Shown one piece after another: positions 51,199 through 60,018 of a stretch of 64,000 bases of DNA. Source of the DNA: Cuspidothrix issatschenkoi CHARLIE-1 (GTDB lineage: Bacteria; Cyanobacteriota; Cyanobacteriia; Cyanobacteriales; Nostocaceae); assembly GCF_002934005.1 (NCBI RefSeq), contig NZ_PGEM01000024.1:1-64000 (forward strand). Direction: 5' to 3'. The translations under genes and the position numbers were made by a program. The notes under the pieces are model-generated. The model saw only the letters and a program-made list of their open reading frames with translations, was not told where the DNA came from and did no database searches. Each line of letters opens with the position of its first letter. Positions within the stretch are counted from its first letter, which is position 1.

Positions 51199-52995
51199 TT
51201 ACGCCATTACAAGTAATCTTTGTGGGTCTAAATATACATACCAGGGAAAAGGACGATCTTGAAGATTTATCCACTTTTCTTTATAAATTTCCCCTTGCAA
51301 ATGATAATCATAAATATCATGAGGGGGAGAATTAAGTTTAATAAATACTGTCATTCTGTGTGGTGTTTCGCTGGTGCGGACTAAATAACAGGGAAATGTA
51401 TTTACTTGGTCAGGATCTTGAGTGAACATGAGATGATGAGCGCGAATACCAATATGAGATAATTCTGGCGGAATTTTTTCACCCACTTGTAAATTACAAC
51501 CCCAATCAGTTGCGGTTATTTGTTGAGGTGATAAAATATTAGCACGGGAAAAGTTTTTACAGCCAGTAATTTGAGCGACATTTACAGTAGCAGGATGTTG
51601 AAAAATCTCATATTTAGAACCATGATGGGCTTCTTTTCCCTGGTTTAATACTAATAGATTGGGACATAAACGATAGGCTTCTTCCATGTTATGGGTAACG
51701 AATAAAGTTACACCACCATAATCATCGAGAATTTCTGTAACTTGTTGTTCTAATTGACTGCGGAGATGGGTATCCAGGGCGGAAAATGGCTCATCTAAAA
51801 GTAATGCTTCTGGTTTACTAGCTAAAGCCCTGGCTAATGCTACGCGCTGCTGTTGTCCTCCAGAAAGTTGGTGTGGATAGCGATCGCCAAATCCTTGTAA
51901 GTGCATGGCTATTAATTGCTTTTCTATCTCTTCTTTAATATTAACTGATTTCGGTATACCAAAGGCGATATTTTGGGCTACTGTGAGATGGGGAAATAAA
52001 GCATAGTTTTGGAATAAAAAACCGATTTTGCGTTGATGAATTGGCTGATTAATTTTCTTTTCTGAATCAAACAATACTCGATTATTTAAAATAATTTGTC
52101 CTTTATTTGGTGTTTCTATCCCCGCAATACAACGCAAAATCATACTTTTTCCTGCCCCAGAACTTCCCAATAATCCCAAGGGTTGATGATCAGTATTAAA
52201 AGCAACTTGTAGGTGAAAATTATTTAGTCTTTTTTCAATATTTAAAAGTAAGCCAGATGTATCGTAATTATCTAATAATATAGAAGATTTCTGTTCTGAT
52301 TCTCGTTGCTTAATCTGAGTTTTTATAGGTTTAGATTTAGATTGAAATTCTTGCCAAAAGTTAGCCATCAGTATTCCTGAAAGGGAAATAATCATAATGG
52401 CAATTGACCAAAACCAAGCGTCATTAATTGCCCCGGCTTCCACTGCAAAATAAATAGCCATGGGAATAGTTTGTGTTTGTCCAGGAATATTTCCTGCTAA
52501 CATCAAAGTTGCCCCAAATTCACCTAAAGCACGGGCAAAAGCTAGGGTAGTGGCGGCAATAATTCCGGGAAAGGCTAGGGGTAAACTAATCTGCCAAAAA
52601 ATAGTTAATTCCTTCGCTCCTAACGTTCTCGCTACTCGTAAAAGATTAGCATCAATTTGACTAAAAGCTCCCAAAGCAGTTTTATACATTAATGGAAATG
52701 AAACTACTGTAGCCGCAATGGCCGCACCATACCAAGTAAATACAATTGTCAAATCAAAGGGTTCTAATAATTTACCAATTGGTCCATTTTTCCCAAAAAA
52801 TATCAGCAGTAAAAACCCCACAACGGTAGGCGGTAAAATCAAAGGAGCAACAAATATACTTTCAATTAAAGCTTTGGCTTTACCCCGATATCCTAACATC
52901 CAATAGGCGGCAGATATGCCTAAAAAGAAGGTGATAAAGGTCGCTAATAATGAAGTTTTTAACGATATCCAAAGCGGTGATAAATCCTGCGGCAT
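51199..52995 (-). CDS. modBC: Molybdate ABC transporter, fused permease and ATPase (ModB-ModC)
   Basis: A single 598-residue protein joins the two cytoplasmic-membrane parts of the molybdate importer. Residues about 1-215 are the ModB permease (five TM segments; signature ARTLGAKELTIFWQISLPLA). From about 245 comes the ModC ATPase, with Walker A GLLGSSGAGKSM near 277, the Q-loop IGFLFQNYALFPHLTV, the signature [18 protein letters not shown] near 380 and Walker B EALLLDEPFSALDTHL. The last 120 residues are a partial TOBE-like regulatory part. ModB-ModC fusions are known in cyanobacteria. The binding protein ModA is not in the window. Confidence 0.95.
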   Translation of the reverse strand: MPQDLSPLWISLKTSLLATFITFFLGISAAYWMLGYRGKAKALIESIFVAPLILPPTVVGFLLLIFFGKNGPIGKLLEPFDLTIVFTWYGAAIAATVVSFPLMYKTALGAFSQIDANLLRVARTLGAKELTIFWQISLPLAFPGIIAATTLAFARALGEFGATLMLAGNIPGQTQTIPMAIYFAVEAGAINDAWFWSIAIMIISLSGILMANFWQEFQSKSKPIKTQIKQRESEQKSSILLDNYDTSGLLLNIEKRLNNFHLQVAFNTDHQPLGLLGSSGAGKSMILRCIAGIETPNKGQIILNNRVLFDSEKKINQPIHQRKIGFLFQNYALFPHLTVAQNIAFGIPKSVNIKEEIEKQLIAMHLQGFGDRYPHQLSGGQQQRVALARALASKPEALLLDEPFSALDTHLRSQLEQQVTEILDDYGGVTLFVTHNMEEAYRLCPNLLVLNQGKEAHHGSKYEIFQHPATVNVAQITGCKNFSRANILSPQQITATDWGCNLQVGEKIPPELSHIGIRAHHLMFTQDPDQVNTFPCYLVRTSETPHRMTVFIKLNSPPHDIYDYHLQGEIYKEKWINLQDRPFPWYVYLDPQRLLVMA

Positions 52996-53160
52996 AGGTT
53001 GTTCATCTTTTTACTAAGCTTTCCACATTTATAAATCTGGATGAGAGAGAAAATACATTCTTGCTAATACTATAGGAATCATATTTGTAAACAATAATTG
53101 TTAACTAATAATCACAAATAGCTATCTGAGTAAATTCTAGCTTGAACAATTATGATTTTA

Positions 53161-53643
53161 TCACTCTTGTGCCGCTGATAAAGCTTCTTGATAGAGTCGT
53201 GAACTAATGTGTTTACCTTCTGAAATTAAACTATCTAAAACATTTTTGATTGCAGGAATTAACCCTTGTTGTTTTGCTACTAATAAAATGCCAATTGTGC
53301 CAATAATCTTTAAGTTTCTAGATAAAGCAACTCGTCTAGCATCCAAGTCATCCATTAATAATTGATCAGATGCTAACTCTTCAGCAAGAATCATCGCAGC
53401 ACATTCACCTGCACCTAGATTTGTTGCCTTTTTGAGATTAGATAGTTTTTCTAAATTCTTAACAGATATTATCTCTATCCAATCTGCTGATTTGACTAAT
53501 TTAACGGCTGGGTGCGTACCTGTTGTTACTTCATAATAAACTTCTTGCAGAATAATTACTTTACTAAAAATATCCCGCAATAAATTGAGTTGTCCAACTT
53601 TTGCTAATTCACTCAAGGGAGTTGTATCGGAGACAATAATCAC
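53161..53643 (-). CDS. DUF3368 PIN-like toxin
   Basis: A 160-residue PIN-domain-like protein. IIVSDTTPLSELAKVGQLNL carries the first Asp, LGAGECAAMILAEE the Glu, and LLMDDLDARRVALSRNLKII the central acidic cluster, followed by GTIGILLVAKQQGLI. PIN toxins are metal-dependent RNases. It starts with GTG and overlaps the antitoxin stop by 4 bp. A truncated paralogue is at 30493-30657. Confidence 0.9.
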   Translation of the reverse strand: MIIVSDTTPLSELAKVGQLNLLRDIFSKVIILQEVYYEVTTGTHPAVKLVKSADWIEIISVKNLEKLSNLKKATNLGAGECAAMILAEELASDQLLMDDLDARRVALSRNLKIIGTIGILLVAKQQGLIPAIKNVLDSLISEGKHISSRLYQEALSAAQE

Positions 53644-53921
53644 TTTTTATACTGGCTTAAAATTTCTAGTGTTTGAGTAACTTCTTGCTGTAGTTCTTCC
53701 TTTGTTTGACTGGGGAAGGGAGATATTTGGTAAATATCCATTAAATCAGAAAGTTGCCAACGTTCAATTTCTAATAATTCTGCTGCACGTCCAGCACTAA
53801 TATCTCCATGACGTAATAATGTCATGATGTATGCTTCTTTGGCTTTTTTTTCTGCTTCTAAACGATGAATTTCTGGGACTTCTGGTAAGGTGAGGGTAAA
53901 TTTGACTTCTGTTGCGGCCAT
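53640..53921 (-). CDS. UPF0175-family antitoxin
   Basis: A 93-residue small helical protein with AEKKAKEAYIMTLLRHGDIS followed by AGRAAELLEIERWQLSDLMD, the UPF0175 helix-turn-helix pattern. It is the cognate antitoxin for the overlapping DUF3368 toxin. The ATG at 53921 is clear. Confidence 0.87.
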   Translation of the reverse strand: MAATEVKFTLTLPEVPEIHRLEAEKKAKEAYIMTLLRHGDISAGRAAELLEIERWQLSDLMDIYQISPFPSQTKEELQQEVTQTLEILSQYKK

Positions 53922-54021
53922 TTTATTTTACCATTACTAAATATTGGGTTTCCTTGCGTCAGTTTAATCTACATCACTTAATTATACAATATAATAGCTG
54001 AGTGATCACATTTTGAAAGTC

Positions 54022-54553
54022 AGAAGTGTTGAATGTTAAGAAAATCCTGATAAAAATAGCCCAAAATATGTTAAATTTTGGGCGAAGGATTAAAATATTT
54101 TGATTAACCATAATCATAAACTCATTTCCCAAGATTGTCAAAAATATCCTGGGCGGACTACCCAAAAATTATTATCCTGTTTTAAACAGCCGTCTTTTTG
54201 TTGAGTGTTGGTTGGCTTATAGATATTTATCGTTTACAGTGGGGAGTTGAACTGTTATGGAAATTTTTAAAGATGCACTTAAAACTGGATAGATTAATTA
54301 CCAAAAATGTTAATGGTATTGCCATTCAAATCTATGCTAGTCTCATCGCTTATCTGATTTTACAACTTGTATCTGTTCCGAAAGAATGGGGTGAAAAGAT
54401 GTTAGATAAATTTCGCTATCTTCAAGCTTGTATGTGTCAACAAATCAGTTATGTTCATTGGATGGAATATATTATGAAATGTTGACATTTTCACTCTTGA
54501 TAATACTACTATACTTAAATATGTAAAGTTTTGTAACGACATTCAACATTTCT
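54022..54553. mobile_element. Internally deleted IS4-type insertion sequence remnant
   Basis: About 530 bp bounded by near-perfect 15-bp inverted repeats, AGAAGTGTTGAATGT (54022-54036) and ACATTCAACATTTCT (54539-54553). Most of the transposase is deleted; only its C-terminal part remains (54198-54485). No target duplication is recognisable. It abuts the truncated end of xisH. Confidence 0.85.
54198..54485 (+). pseudogene. C-terminal fragment of an IS4-family transposase
   Basis: The fragment encodes WLIDIYRLQWGVELLWKFLK then MHLKLDRLITKNVNGIAIQI, holding the Y-(2)-R-(3)-E-(6)-K signature and the final catalytic Glu of DDE transposases of the IS4 group. The DDE Asp residues and the start of the gene are missing. 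The apparent start is a TTG within the frame, so it is not translated as a functional enzyme. Confidence 0.88.
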
Positions 54554-54559
54554 GTTATA

Positions 54560-54838
54560 TCAGATATAGTCATCTTGTCTTCTTAAAATTAAACGATAAT
54601 TCAGTAATTGTCCCAGGGCTTGATGAAATTCAGAAATTGTGGAATCACCAAGGAAACTTTTAATTTCCACAGCTATTTTTTGATTATCTTTTTCGGCTGC
54701 AAGCATTTTTTCTGCACCTAAATCAACATATAAATCTACTCCTCCAAATTGTATAAATAATGGATCATTAGTAATCATCCACCCTTCTTTAATTAAAGCA
54801 TTTTTGACAGCATCGTGAAATTTGTCTTTAGCCGTTAT
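54560..54838 (-). pseudogene. xisH: Decayed xisH (fdxN-element excision controlling factor family)
   Basis: The minus strand encodes TAKDKFHDAVKNALIKEGWM, ITNDPLFIQFGGVDLYVDLG, AEKMLAAEKDNQKIAVEIKS and FLGDSTISEFHQALGQLLNY, a clear XisH. The expected start codon has become ATA (54836-54838). The last roughly 45 residues are lost at the IS4 remnant, where the frame ends LRRQDDYI. XisH and XisI are abundant cyanobacterial proteins, first found as control factors for fdxN-element excision. The partner xisI is absent here, probably deleted with the IS insertion. Confidence 0.88.
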
Positions 54839-54869
54839 TTTTATTGAAATATCCAGTAAACTATGATAC

Positions 54870-54896
54870 TTGGCGGGCAAGATGCCCACCCCACAA
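54870..54896. repeat. Dispersed GGCGGGCAAGATGCCC repeat
   Basis: Reverse-orientation copy of the GTGCGGGCATCTTGCCCGC family, between the xisH remnant and proS. Confidence 0.7.
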
Positions 54897-54906
54897 TAGT
54901 TTAATC

Positions 54907-56715
54907 TTAGGCTTCTATTGCCTGTTTAATCCAGTTTTGCAAAGTATTTACAACTTCCTCAATGGCAATTTCTTGAGATTCATGGTTTACCCGTTTAACT
55001 ACTTCTACTTTACCATTAGTGATGGCTCGACCGGTGACAATTCTAAAGGGAATACCGATTAAATCAGCATCTTTGAATTTAACACCTGCTCGTTCATCTC
55101 TATCATCTAATAAAGTTTCTACACCTGCTTTGTTGAGTTCGGTGTAAAGTTTTTCTGCAACTGCGATTTGTTGGGCATCTTTAATGTTAGGAATTGTCAC
55201 TATGGCGTGATACGGTGCGATCGCTACTGGCCAAATTATCCCATCTTTATCATAGGATTGTTCTACGGCTGATTGTGCTAAACGAGATACACCAACACCG
55301 TAACAACCCATAACTAAAGGCTTTTCTTCCCCTTGTTCATTGGTATAGGTTGCACCCATCGCTTGAGAGTATTTTGTACCGAGTTGGAAAATGTGACCAG
55401 CTTCTATACCTCTAGCTGTTTGTAGGGTTTGGGTTGAGTCGTGAAGTGAGCGATCGCCTGGTCTAGCTTTCCGAATATCTACGGTTAATGATGGTAATTT
55501 AAACTGCTCACCCCAATTTGCCCCCACAACGTGAAAACCGCTTTCATTTGCACCAGTAACAAAGTTCTTTAACTCCACCGCAGTTTGATCAACCAACCGC
55601 ACAAATTGAGAATTTACCTGTTTACTACCAGTAATATAATCATCACTAAGATCCGGTGCAATATAACCTAAAGGTAAAGATTTTGCTTGCCATGCTTCTT
55701 GTGCTTCAGCATTGGGTATAGTTAGACTAAGGATAGTTTTAGCAGCAAATTGAGGAGCTAATTTAGTTAATTCATTTTGTAATTTAACTTCATTAATTTC
55801 CTGATCTCCGCGAATATTGATCAATACCAAAACCGTTGAACCATTATCATAAACAGTTTGATATAAAACATTTTTCACAACTTGAGTAGGAGAACATTTC
55901 AAGAACTTACAAAGTTTTTCTATTGTATCAGTTCCCGGAGTTTCCCGTTTTTCAAAACTTGTAAAAGGTGAAATTTCCGCATCTGCTGGTAAAGAAACCG
56001 CCTTTTCTACGTTTGCTGCATATTTACCATCTTCAGTGTAGAGAACTTCATCTTCTCCCGCATCTGCTAACACCATAAATTCTGTCGAACCAGAACCACC
56101 AATAGCGCCAGAGTCAGCTTCCACAGCGCGAAAAGCCAAACCAGAACGCCGCAACATATTACTGTAAGCAGTGTACATATCCTGGTAAGTTTTTTTCAAA
56201 CTTTCCTCATCAGCATGGAAAGAATAACCATCTTTCATAATAAATTCTCGTCCCCGCATTAAACCAAAACGGGGACGAATTTCATCACGAAATTTAGTTT
56301 GCAGTTGATATAAATGTAGAGGTAATTGACGATATGAACGAATCATATCACGGGCAACAGTTGTAATTACTTCCTCATGGGTTGGTCCTAATCCTAATTG
56401 TTGTTCCCTTCTATCCACCAGGGAAAACATAATTCCCTCAGCCTTAGTATAAGTGTCCCATCTTCCCGACTCCTGCCATAACTCAGCCGGTTGTAATTGG
56501 GGTAATAAACATTCTTGTGCGCCGGTCGCATTCATTTCTTCCCGAACAATTTGGGAAACCTTTTGCAAAACTCGCCACATCAGGGGAAGATAAGCATAAA
56601 TTCCGCCACCAATACGACGAATATAACCTGCACGCAACAATAATTTATGGCTAGGAATTTCCGCATCAGCCGGATCATCCCGTAGTGTAACAAATAACAT
56701 TTGTGATAATCGCAT
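54907..56715 (-). CDS. proS: Prolyl-tRNA synthetase (bacterial type)
   Basis: ProS charges tRNA-Pro with proline. The 602-residue class II enzyme has the bacterial layout. Motif 1 region: [20 protein letters not shown]. Motif 2: [20 protein letters not shown] with MKDGYSFH. The editing (INS) domain is at about residues 225-390. Motif 3: [20 protein letters not shown] with [18 protein letters not shown]. The anticodon-binding domain contains [20 protein letters not shown]. It is a single-gene unit, divergent from the acyltransferase. Confidence 0.97.
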   Translation of the reverse strand: MRLSQMLFVTLRDDPADAEIPSHKLLLRAGYIRRIGGGIYAYLPLMWRVLQKVSQIVREEMNATGAQECLLPQLQPAELWQESGRWDTYTKAEGIMFSLVDRREQQLGLGPTHEEVITTVARDMIRSYRQLPLHLYQLQTKFRDEIRPRFGLMRGREFIMKDGYSFHADEESLKKTYQDMYTAYSNMLRRSGLAFRAVEADSGAIGGSGSTEFMVLADAGEDEVLYTEDGKYAANVEKAVSLPADAEISPFTSFEKRETPGTDTIEKLCKFLKCSPTQVVKNVLYQTVYDNGSTVLVLINIRGDQEINEVKLQNELTKLAPQFAAKTILSLTIPNAEAQEAWQAKSLPLGYIAPDLSDDYITGSKQVNSQFVRLVDQTAVELKNFVTGANESGFHVVGANWGEQFKLPSLTVDIRKARPGDRSLHDSTQTLQTARGIEAGHIFQLGTKYSQAMGATYTNEQGEEKPLVMGCYGVGVSRLAQSAVEQSYDKDGIIWPVAIAPYHAIVTIPNIKDAQQIAVAEKLYTELNKAGVETLLDDRDERAGVKFKDADLIGIPFRIVTGRAITNGKVEVVKRVNHESQEIAIEEVVNTLQNWIKQAIEA

Positions 56716-56814
56716 TGTTTTTTCCTTTACTTGCTAATTAATGAAAATTAACCTCTGTTAACTGTCACATCAGACCTGCTATAACTTGAAGAGATAACTA
56801 CTTTGTTTGAAGCA

Positions 56815-58203
56815 ATGTATCAAGCACAACCACCTTTAGAATTTATTCCGCCAGCTTTTAACCCTTTGTTGTTAAAATTGGTACATTTAGTCCTACCAAG
56901 CTGGATACGTTTCCAAACGCCAATTAGCAACATTGAGGCAGACAACGTTAAAATTTTAGCGGATTGTTATCAGCGATTTCAGGATGGTAAAATCCGGTTT
57001 ATGATGGCCTTTCGTCATCCTCAGACAACAGATCCTCTGTGTTTAACCTACTTATTTTCCCAAATCTTGCCTAAAGTAGCACGAGTTGAGGGTAAACAGC
57101 TAAAATATCCGCTTCATGCTCATTTTATCTATGATCGGGGCATTCCTCTCTGGGCTGGTTCTCATGTGGGTTGGGTAATTTCCCATTTAGGGGGGACTCC
57201 CATTCAACGGGGTAAAGCAGACTGGACTGGGTTGCGTTCAGCGCGGGATTTGTATATTAATGGTCAGTTTCCCATGGCTGCTGCCCCAGAAGGTGCTACA
57301 AATGGTTTATCCGAAATTATCAGCCCCTTAGAACCCGGTATCGCACAGATGGGTTTTTGGTGTGCGGAAGATTTGCAAAAAGCCGGCAGAGATGAGGAAG
57401 TTTTAATTTTACCAATTGGCATTAAATATAGTTATATCAATGAACCTTGGGATAATATAGCAAATTTATTAACTGAATTAGAAGCGGCCAGTGGTTTATC
57501 TCTAAATCAAGAAAAAACAGAAGCTTCTTTTGCTAGTCTTTATCCCCGTTTATTAAGTTTAGCAGAACATTTATTATCGGTAATGGAGAAATTTTATACT
57601 AAATTTTATCATCAAACATTACCAGATCAAAAGATTACCAATAAGGAAATTACAGATAGAAATGAAGCTTTAGCTTATCGCTTACAATCTGTCATGAATG
57701 TAGCCTTATTTATTGCTGAACAATATTTTGATTTACCCTCAAGAGGCAATTGGAATGATAGATGTAGACGAGTAGAACAATCTGGGTGGAATTATATCTT
57801 TAGAGAAGATTTTAAAGATGTTAAAACATTATCATCCATTGATAAGAGTTTAGGGGATAGAGTCGCCGAAGAGGCTTATGTGCGGATGTGGCACATGAGA
57901 TTAGTTGAAGATTTTGTTGCTGTTTCTGGGATGTATATTCGAGAAAAACCCACCTTAGAAAGATTTGCCGAAACAACCTTAATTTTATGGGATTTAGTGA
58001 ATAAAATCAAGGGAAATGCTCCTGTAAATCGTCCACAATTGGGTAAGCAGCAAGTCAGGATAACTATAGGTGAACCAATTTCTATTTCTGAACGTTATCC
58101 AAATTATAAAAGTAGTCGAGTTGCTGCTAGACAAGCGGTAGCTGAGTTAACAACAGATTTACAGCAGGTATTGGAGGGGTTGATATCTGAGAAAATTTTG
58201 TAA
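56815..58203 (+). CDS. PlsC-type acyltransferase
   Basis: A membrane-associated glycerolipid acyltransferase of about 462 residues, larger than ordinary PlsC. The acyltransferase motifs are visible: MAFRHPQTTDPLCLTYLFSQ has the H-x4-D catalytic pair, ISHLGGTPIQRGKADWTGLR the second block, and FPMAAAPEGATNGLSEIISP the EGxT block, with LEPGIAQMGFWCA and ILPIGIKYSYI after it. The extra C-terminal 250 residues are helical. The substrate may be lysophosphatidate or another lipid. I chose the ATG at 56815 over a TTG at 56803. Confidence 0.85.
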   Translation: MYQAQPPLEFIPPAFNPLLLKLVHLVLPSWIRFQTPISNIEADNVKILADCYQRFQDGKIRFMMAFRHPQTTDPLCLTYLFSQILPKVARVEGKQLKYPLHAHFIYDRGIPLWAGSHVGWVISHLGGTPIQRGKADWTGLRSARDLYINGQFPMAAAPEGATNGLSEIISPLEPGIAQMGFWCAEDLQKAGRDEEVLILPIGIKYSYINEPWDNIANLLTELEAASGLSLNQEKTEASFASLYPRLLSLAEHLLSVMEKFYTKFYHQTLPDQKITNKEITDRNEALAYRLQSVMNVALFIAEQYFDLPSRGNWNDRCRRVEQSGWNYIFREDFKDVKTLSSIDKSLGDRVAEEAYVRMWHMRLVEDFVAVSGMYIREKPTLERFAETTLILWDLVNKIKGNAPVNRPQLGKQQVRITIGEPISISERYPNYKSSRVAARQAVAELTTDLQQVLEGLISEKIL

Positions 58204-58597
58204 AAGTAGTAAGTAGGTCAAAAAATGTATGCAGAAAAGTAAATAAGGCTAAAACCCTTTTTCCTCCTACCTTATCCCAAGGACAATTTTTAACGCCAAC
58301 CTACTTATGGTTTGCTGAATAAAAGTAAAAGCTGGATAAATCAAGAGTTTAGGTGCGTTACAGCTTTACCTAAAGCACCCTACAAATACTAATATTTGAT
58401 TTTGAAATATACGTAGGGTGTGTTAGCGATAGCGTAACGCACCCTACAAATACTATTTTTATAGCCATACAACTTGTGTACAACAATAATGATTGAACTA
58501 TTTATTTATAGATAACATTGTAATTAAGTCAAGGTTTGAACAGCTAAACAGCCGTCATCAACCCTTACAGTCATCTAACTTTTAGGATATTTATACT
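58204..58597. other. Intergenic region with GTAGGGTGYGTTA-type repeats
   Basis: About 390 bp. It holds an inverted arrangement of a common Nostoc repeat: GCACCCTACAAATACTA twice (58374 and 58438) around CGTAGGGTGTGTTAGCGATA. No gene is visible. The last 80 bp should contain the promoter of the peptide cluster. Confidence 0.6.
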
Positions 58598-58804
58598 ATG
58601 TCTCATACATTGTTCAGTGATGTATCTATTGAACAACAAGAAACTATAGTCGGTGGGGCTAATTTATTTCTTGACCCACTCAATAATGTATTGCCCTTTG
58701 CTGGATCATTTTTACCAAATTTGCAGAACTTAAAAGATACTTTGTTACCTCAATTCTTACCTGGTTTGAACATTGGCAACTTGTTAAATAACTTCCTACT
58801 CTAA
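58598..58804 (+). CDS. Bacteriocin-like precursor peptide 1 (Gly-Gly leader)
   Basis: A 68-residue precursor. The leader TLFSDVSIEQQETIVGG ends in a double glycine at residues 19-20, as expected for cleavage by C39 peptidases. The 48-residue core (from ANLFLDPLNN) is rich in Leu, Asn and Pro (LPNLQNLKDTLLPQFLPGLN) and amphipathic; it has no Cys, so no disulfides or lanthionines are possible. The leader closely resembles that of peptide 2. It is followed by an intrinsic terminator. The PCAT transporter 1.2 kb downstream is the likely processor. Confidence 0.85.
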   Translation: MSHTLFSDVSIEQQETIVGGANLFLDPLNNVLPFAGSFLPNLQNLKDTLLPQFLPGLNIGNLLNNFLL

Positions 58805-58853
58805 TTTTCATCCATTAGAACACTTACTTTTTTATAACCACATCATAGCTATT

Positions 58854-58887
58854 AATCTGTAGGTTAGCATTATCTACAGATTTTTTT
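58854..58887 (+). terminator. Rho-independent terminator after precursor 1
   Basis: AATCTGTAG pairs with CTACAGATT around an 11-nt loop, then TTTTTTT. A 9-bp stem plus U-run is a standard intrinsic terminator. Confidence 0.8.
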
Positions 58888-59141
58888 ATTGCTTGAACTT
58901 ATTAGACTTCAAAATCTAATGTTCTTATAATAGCAGAAAATTCTTAATCTATTTAAAATATTAGCCATATTGGCGTGTATTTTTCAGAAATATTTAGTCC
59001 TAAATTTGGTAATTAAGTTTGCAGAAAATGAGAATGAATTATCTAGCAATTCCTCGATATTCTATTAACAAGCGAGGGGGAAAGCGGCAAACGAGCAGCA
59101 AACAAACCCAAGTGATAATTCAAATCAAGGAGAATTCAGTC

Positions 59142-59360
59142 ATGTCTAATCTATTTACCGCAGTATCTGTTGAGCAACAAGAAATCGTAGCTGGTGGTAC
59201 CCTTTCACTAGGTCCAACAGCATTATTTGCAACTTTTTTCAAAGGAGCACAGACAGTGCAGAAAGGTGGTGCTAACTCAAACTGGGGCGGTAGCAATGCT
59301 GGAGGCGAGCAATATATTCAACGTATCAAAACTGCCGGTGTTTCTTTTTTAACCGCTTAG
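59142..59360 (+). CDS. Bacteriocin-like precursor peptide 2 (Gly-Gly leader)
   Basis: A 72-residue precursor starting at the ATG at 59142, preceded by AAGGAG at good spacing; a longer frame from a TTG at 59019 is rejected. The leader SNLFTAVSVEQQEIVAGG shares the LFxxVSxEQQExxxGG pattern with peptide 1, with the cleavage glycines at 18-19. The core (TLSLGPTALFATFFKGAQTV, then a Gly/Asn-rich stretch NSNWGGSNAGGEQ) has no Cys. This is a known cyanobacterial bacteriocin-precursor style. Confidence 0.87.
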   Translation: MSNLFTAVSVEQQEIVAGGTLSLGPTALFATFFKGAQTVQKGGANSNWGGSNAGGEQYIQRIKTAGVSFLTA

Positions 59361-59493
59361 TATAAACATACAGGCAAGAGAACTATACCTGTGGCAGATA
59401 AGTGGTAAAGAGGAATAAAAACATAGAATTATCAAATAGTATTAGATGATTCTCATCGTTTTACTCCTGGCACTTCTATTCACAGCGTAGAAA

Positions 59494-59537
59494 AAGATTT
59501 ATGTATCATTTTTTGTGATACATAAATCTTATTTTTT
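59494..59537 (+). terminator. Strong Rho-independent terminator between precursors 2 and 3
   Basis: A perfect 15-bp stem (AAGATTTATGTATCA / TGATACATAAATCTT) with a 7-nt loop, followed by ATTTTTT. It separates peptide 2 from peptide 3 and leaves only about 20 bp before the ribosome-binding site of peptide 3. The same sequence could also act on the minus strand. Confidence 0.88.
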
Positions 59538-59555
59538 ATAAAAGGAGGTCATACT

Positions 59556-59867
59556 ATGTCTGATAATATAAAAAACGGCAACTCTAAGCTATTCATAAAT
59601 TTATCAGAAAAAGAACAGGAGTCTTTATCTAGTGGGTATGGAATGTTTTATATGTTCTACCAAAATACGAACATATTAACTAGTGCAAGTAATATCATGA
59701 ATATTTCTCAGGGAGACTTTAGTGGCTATTCAAATAGTCAAACTCAGTATAAACTTTCTCAAACAACCTTTATTTTAGCTTCATTGTTTGGTGAAAGTGG
59801 TGGAAGTCGTCGGAATAGGCGAAGGAGAGGTAGTAGCTTATTAGGGAAAATATTTAGTTTCTTTTAG
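59556..59867 (+). CDS. Atypical precursor peptide 3 (Ser-Gly leader, polybasic core)
   Basis: A 103-residue protein with the strongest ribosome-binding site of the cluster (AAAGGAGGT). The leader-like part NSKLFINLSEKEQESLSSG resembles the leaders of peptides 1 and 2 (LFxxLSxxEQExLSxG), but ends Ser-Gly at residues 26-27 in place of Gly-Gly. The core has a tyrosine-rich start (YGMFYMFYQN), a middle NSQTQYKLSQTTFILASLFG, and a very basic segment SRRNRRRRGSS before an aromatic end. It may be a third bacteriocin-like peptide, or an accessory such as an immunity peptide. Confidence 0.7.
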   Translation: MSDNIKNGNSKLFINLSEKEQESLSSGYGMFYMFYQNTNILTSASNIMNISQGDFSGYSNSQTQYKLSQTTFILASLFGESGGSRRNRRRRGSSLLGKIFSFF

Positions 59868-60018
59868 GATAAAAGCAAAATAAACATCACATCGTTTTAT
59901 ATTTCAATATTTAGATCAAATTTACCAGTGTTTACTACAAATTCAAGAAATGTAAAAAATGTCAATCTAATAACAAAAAAATTGGCTTATTTTTCTGACT
60001 TTATATGGTTACTTCCTT

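Noticed and set aside
53974-54165. 63-codon minus-strand ORF
   Set aside because: It lies across the left end of the IS4 remnant, on the strand opposite the transposase.
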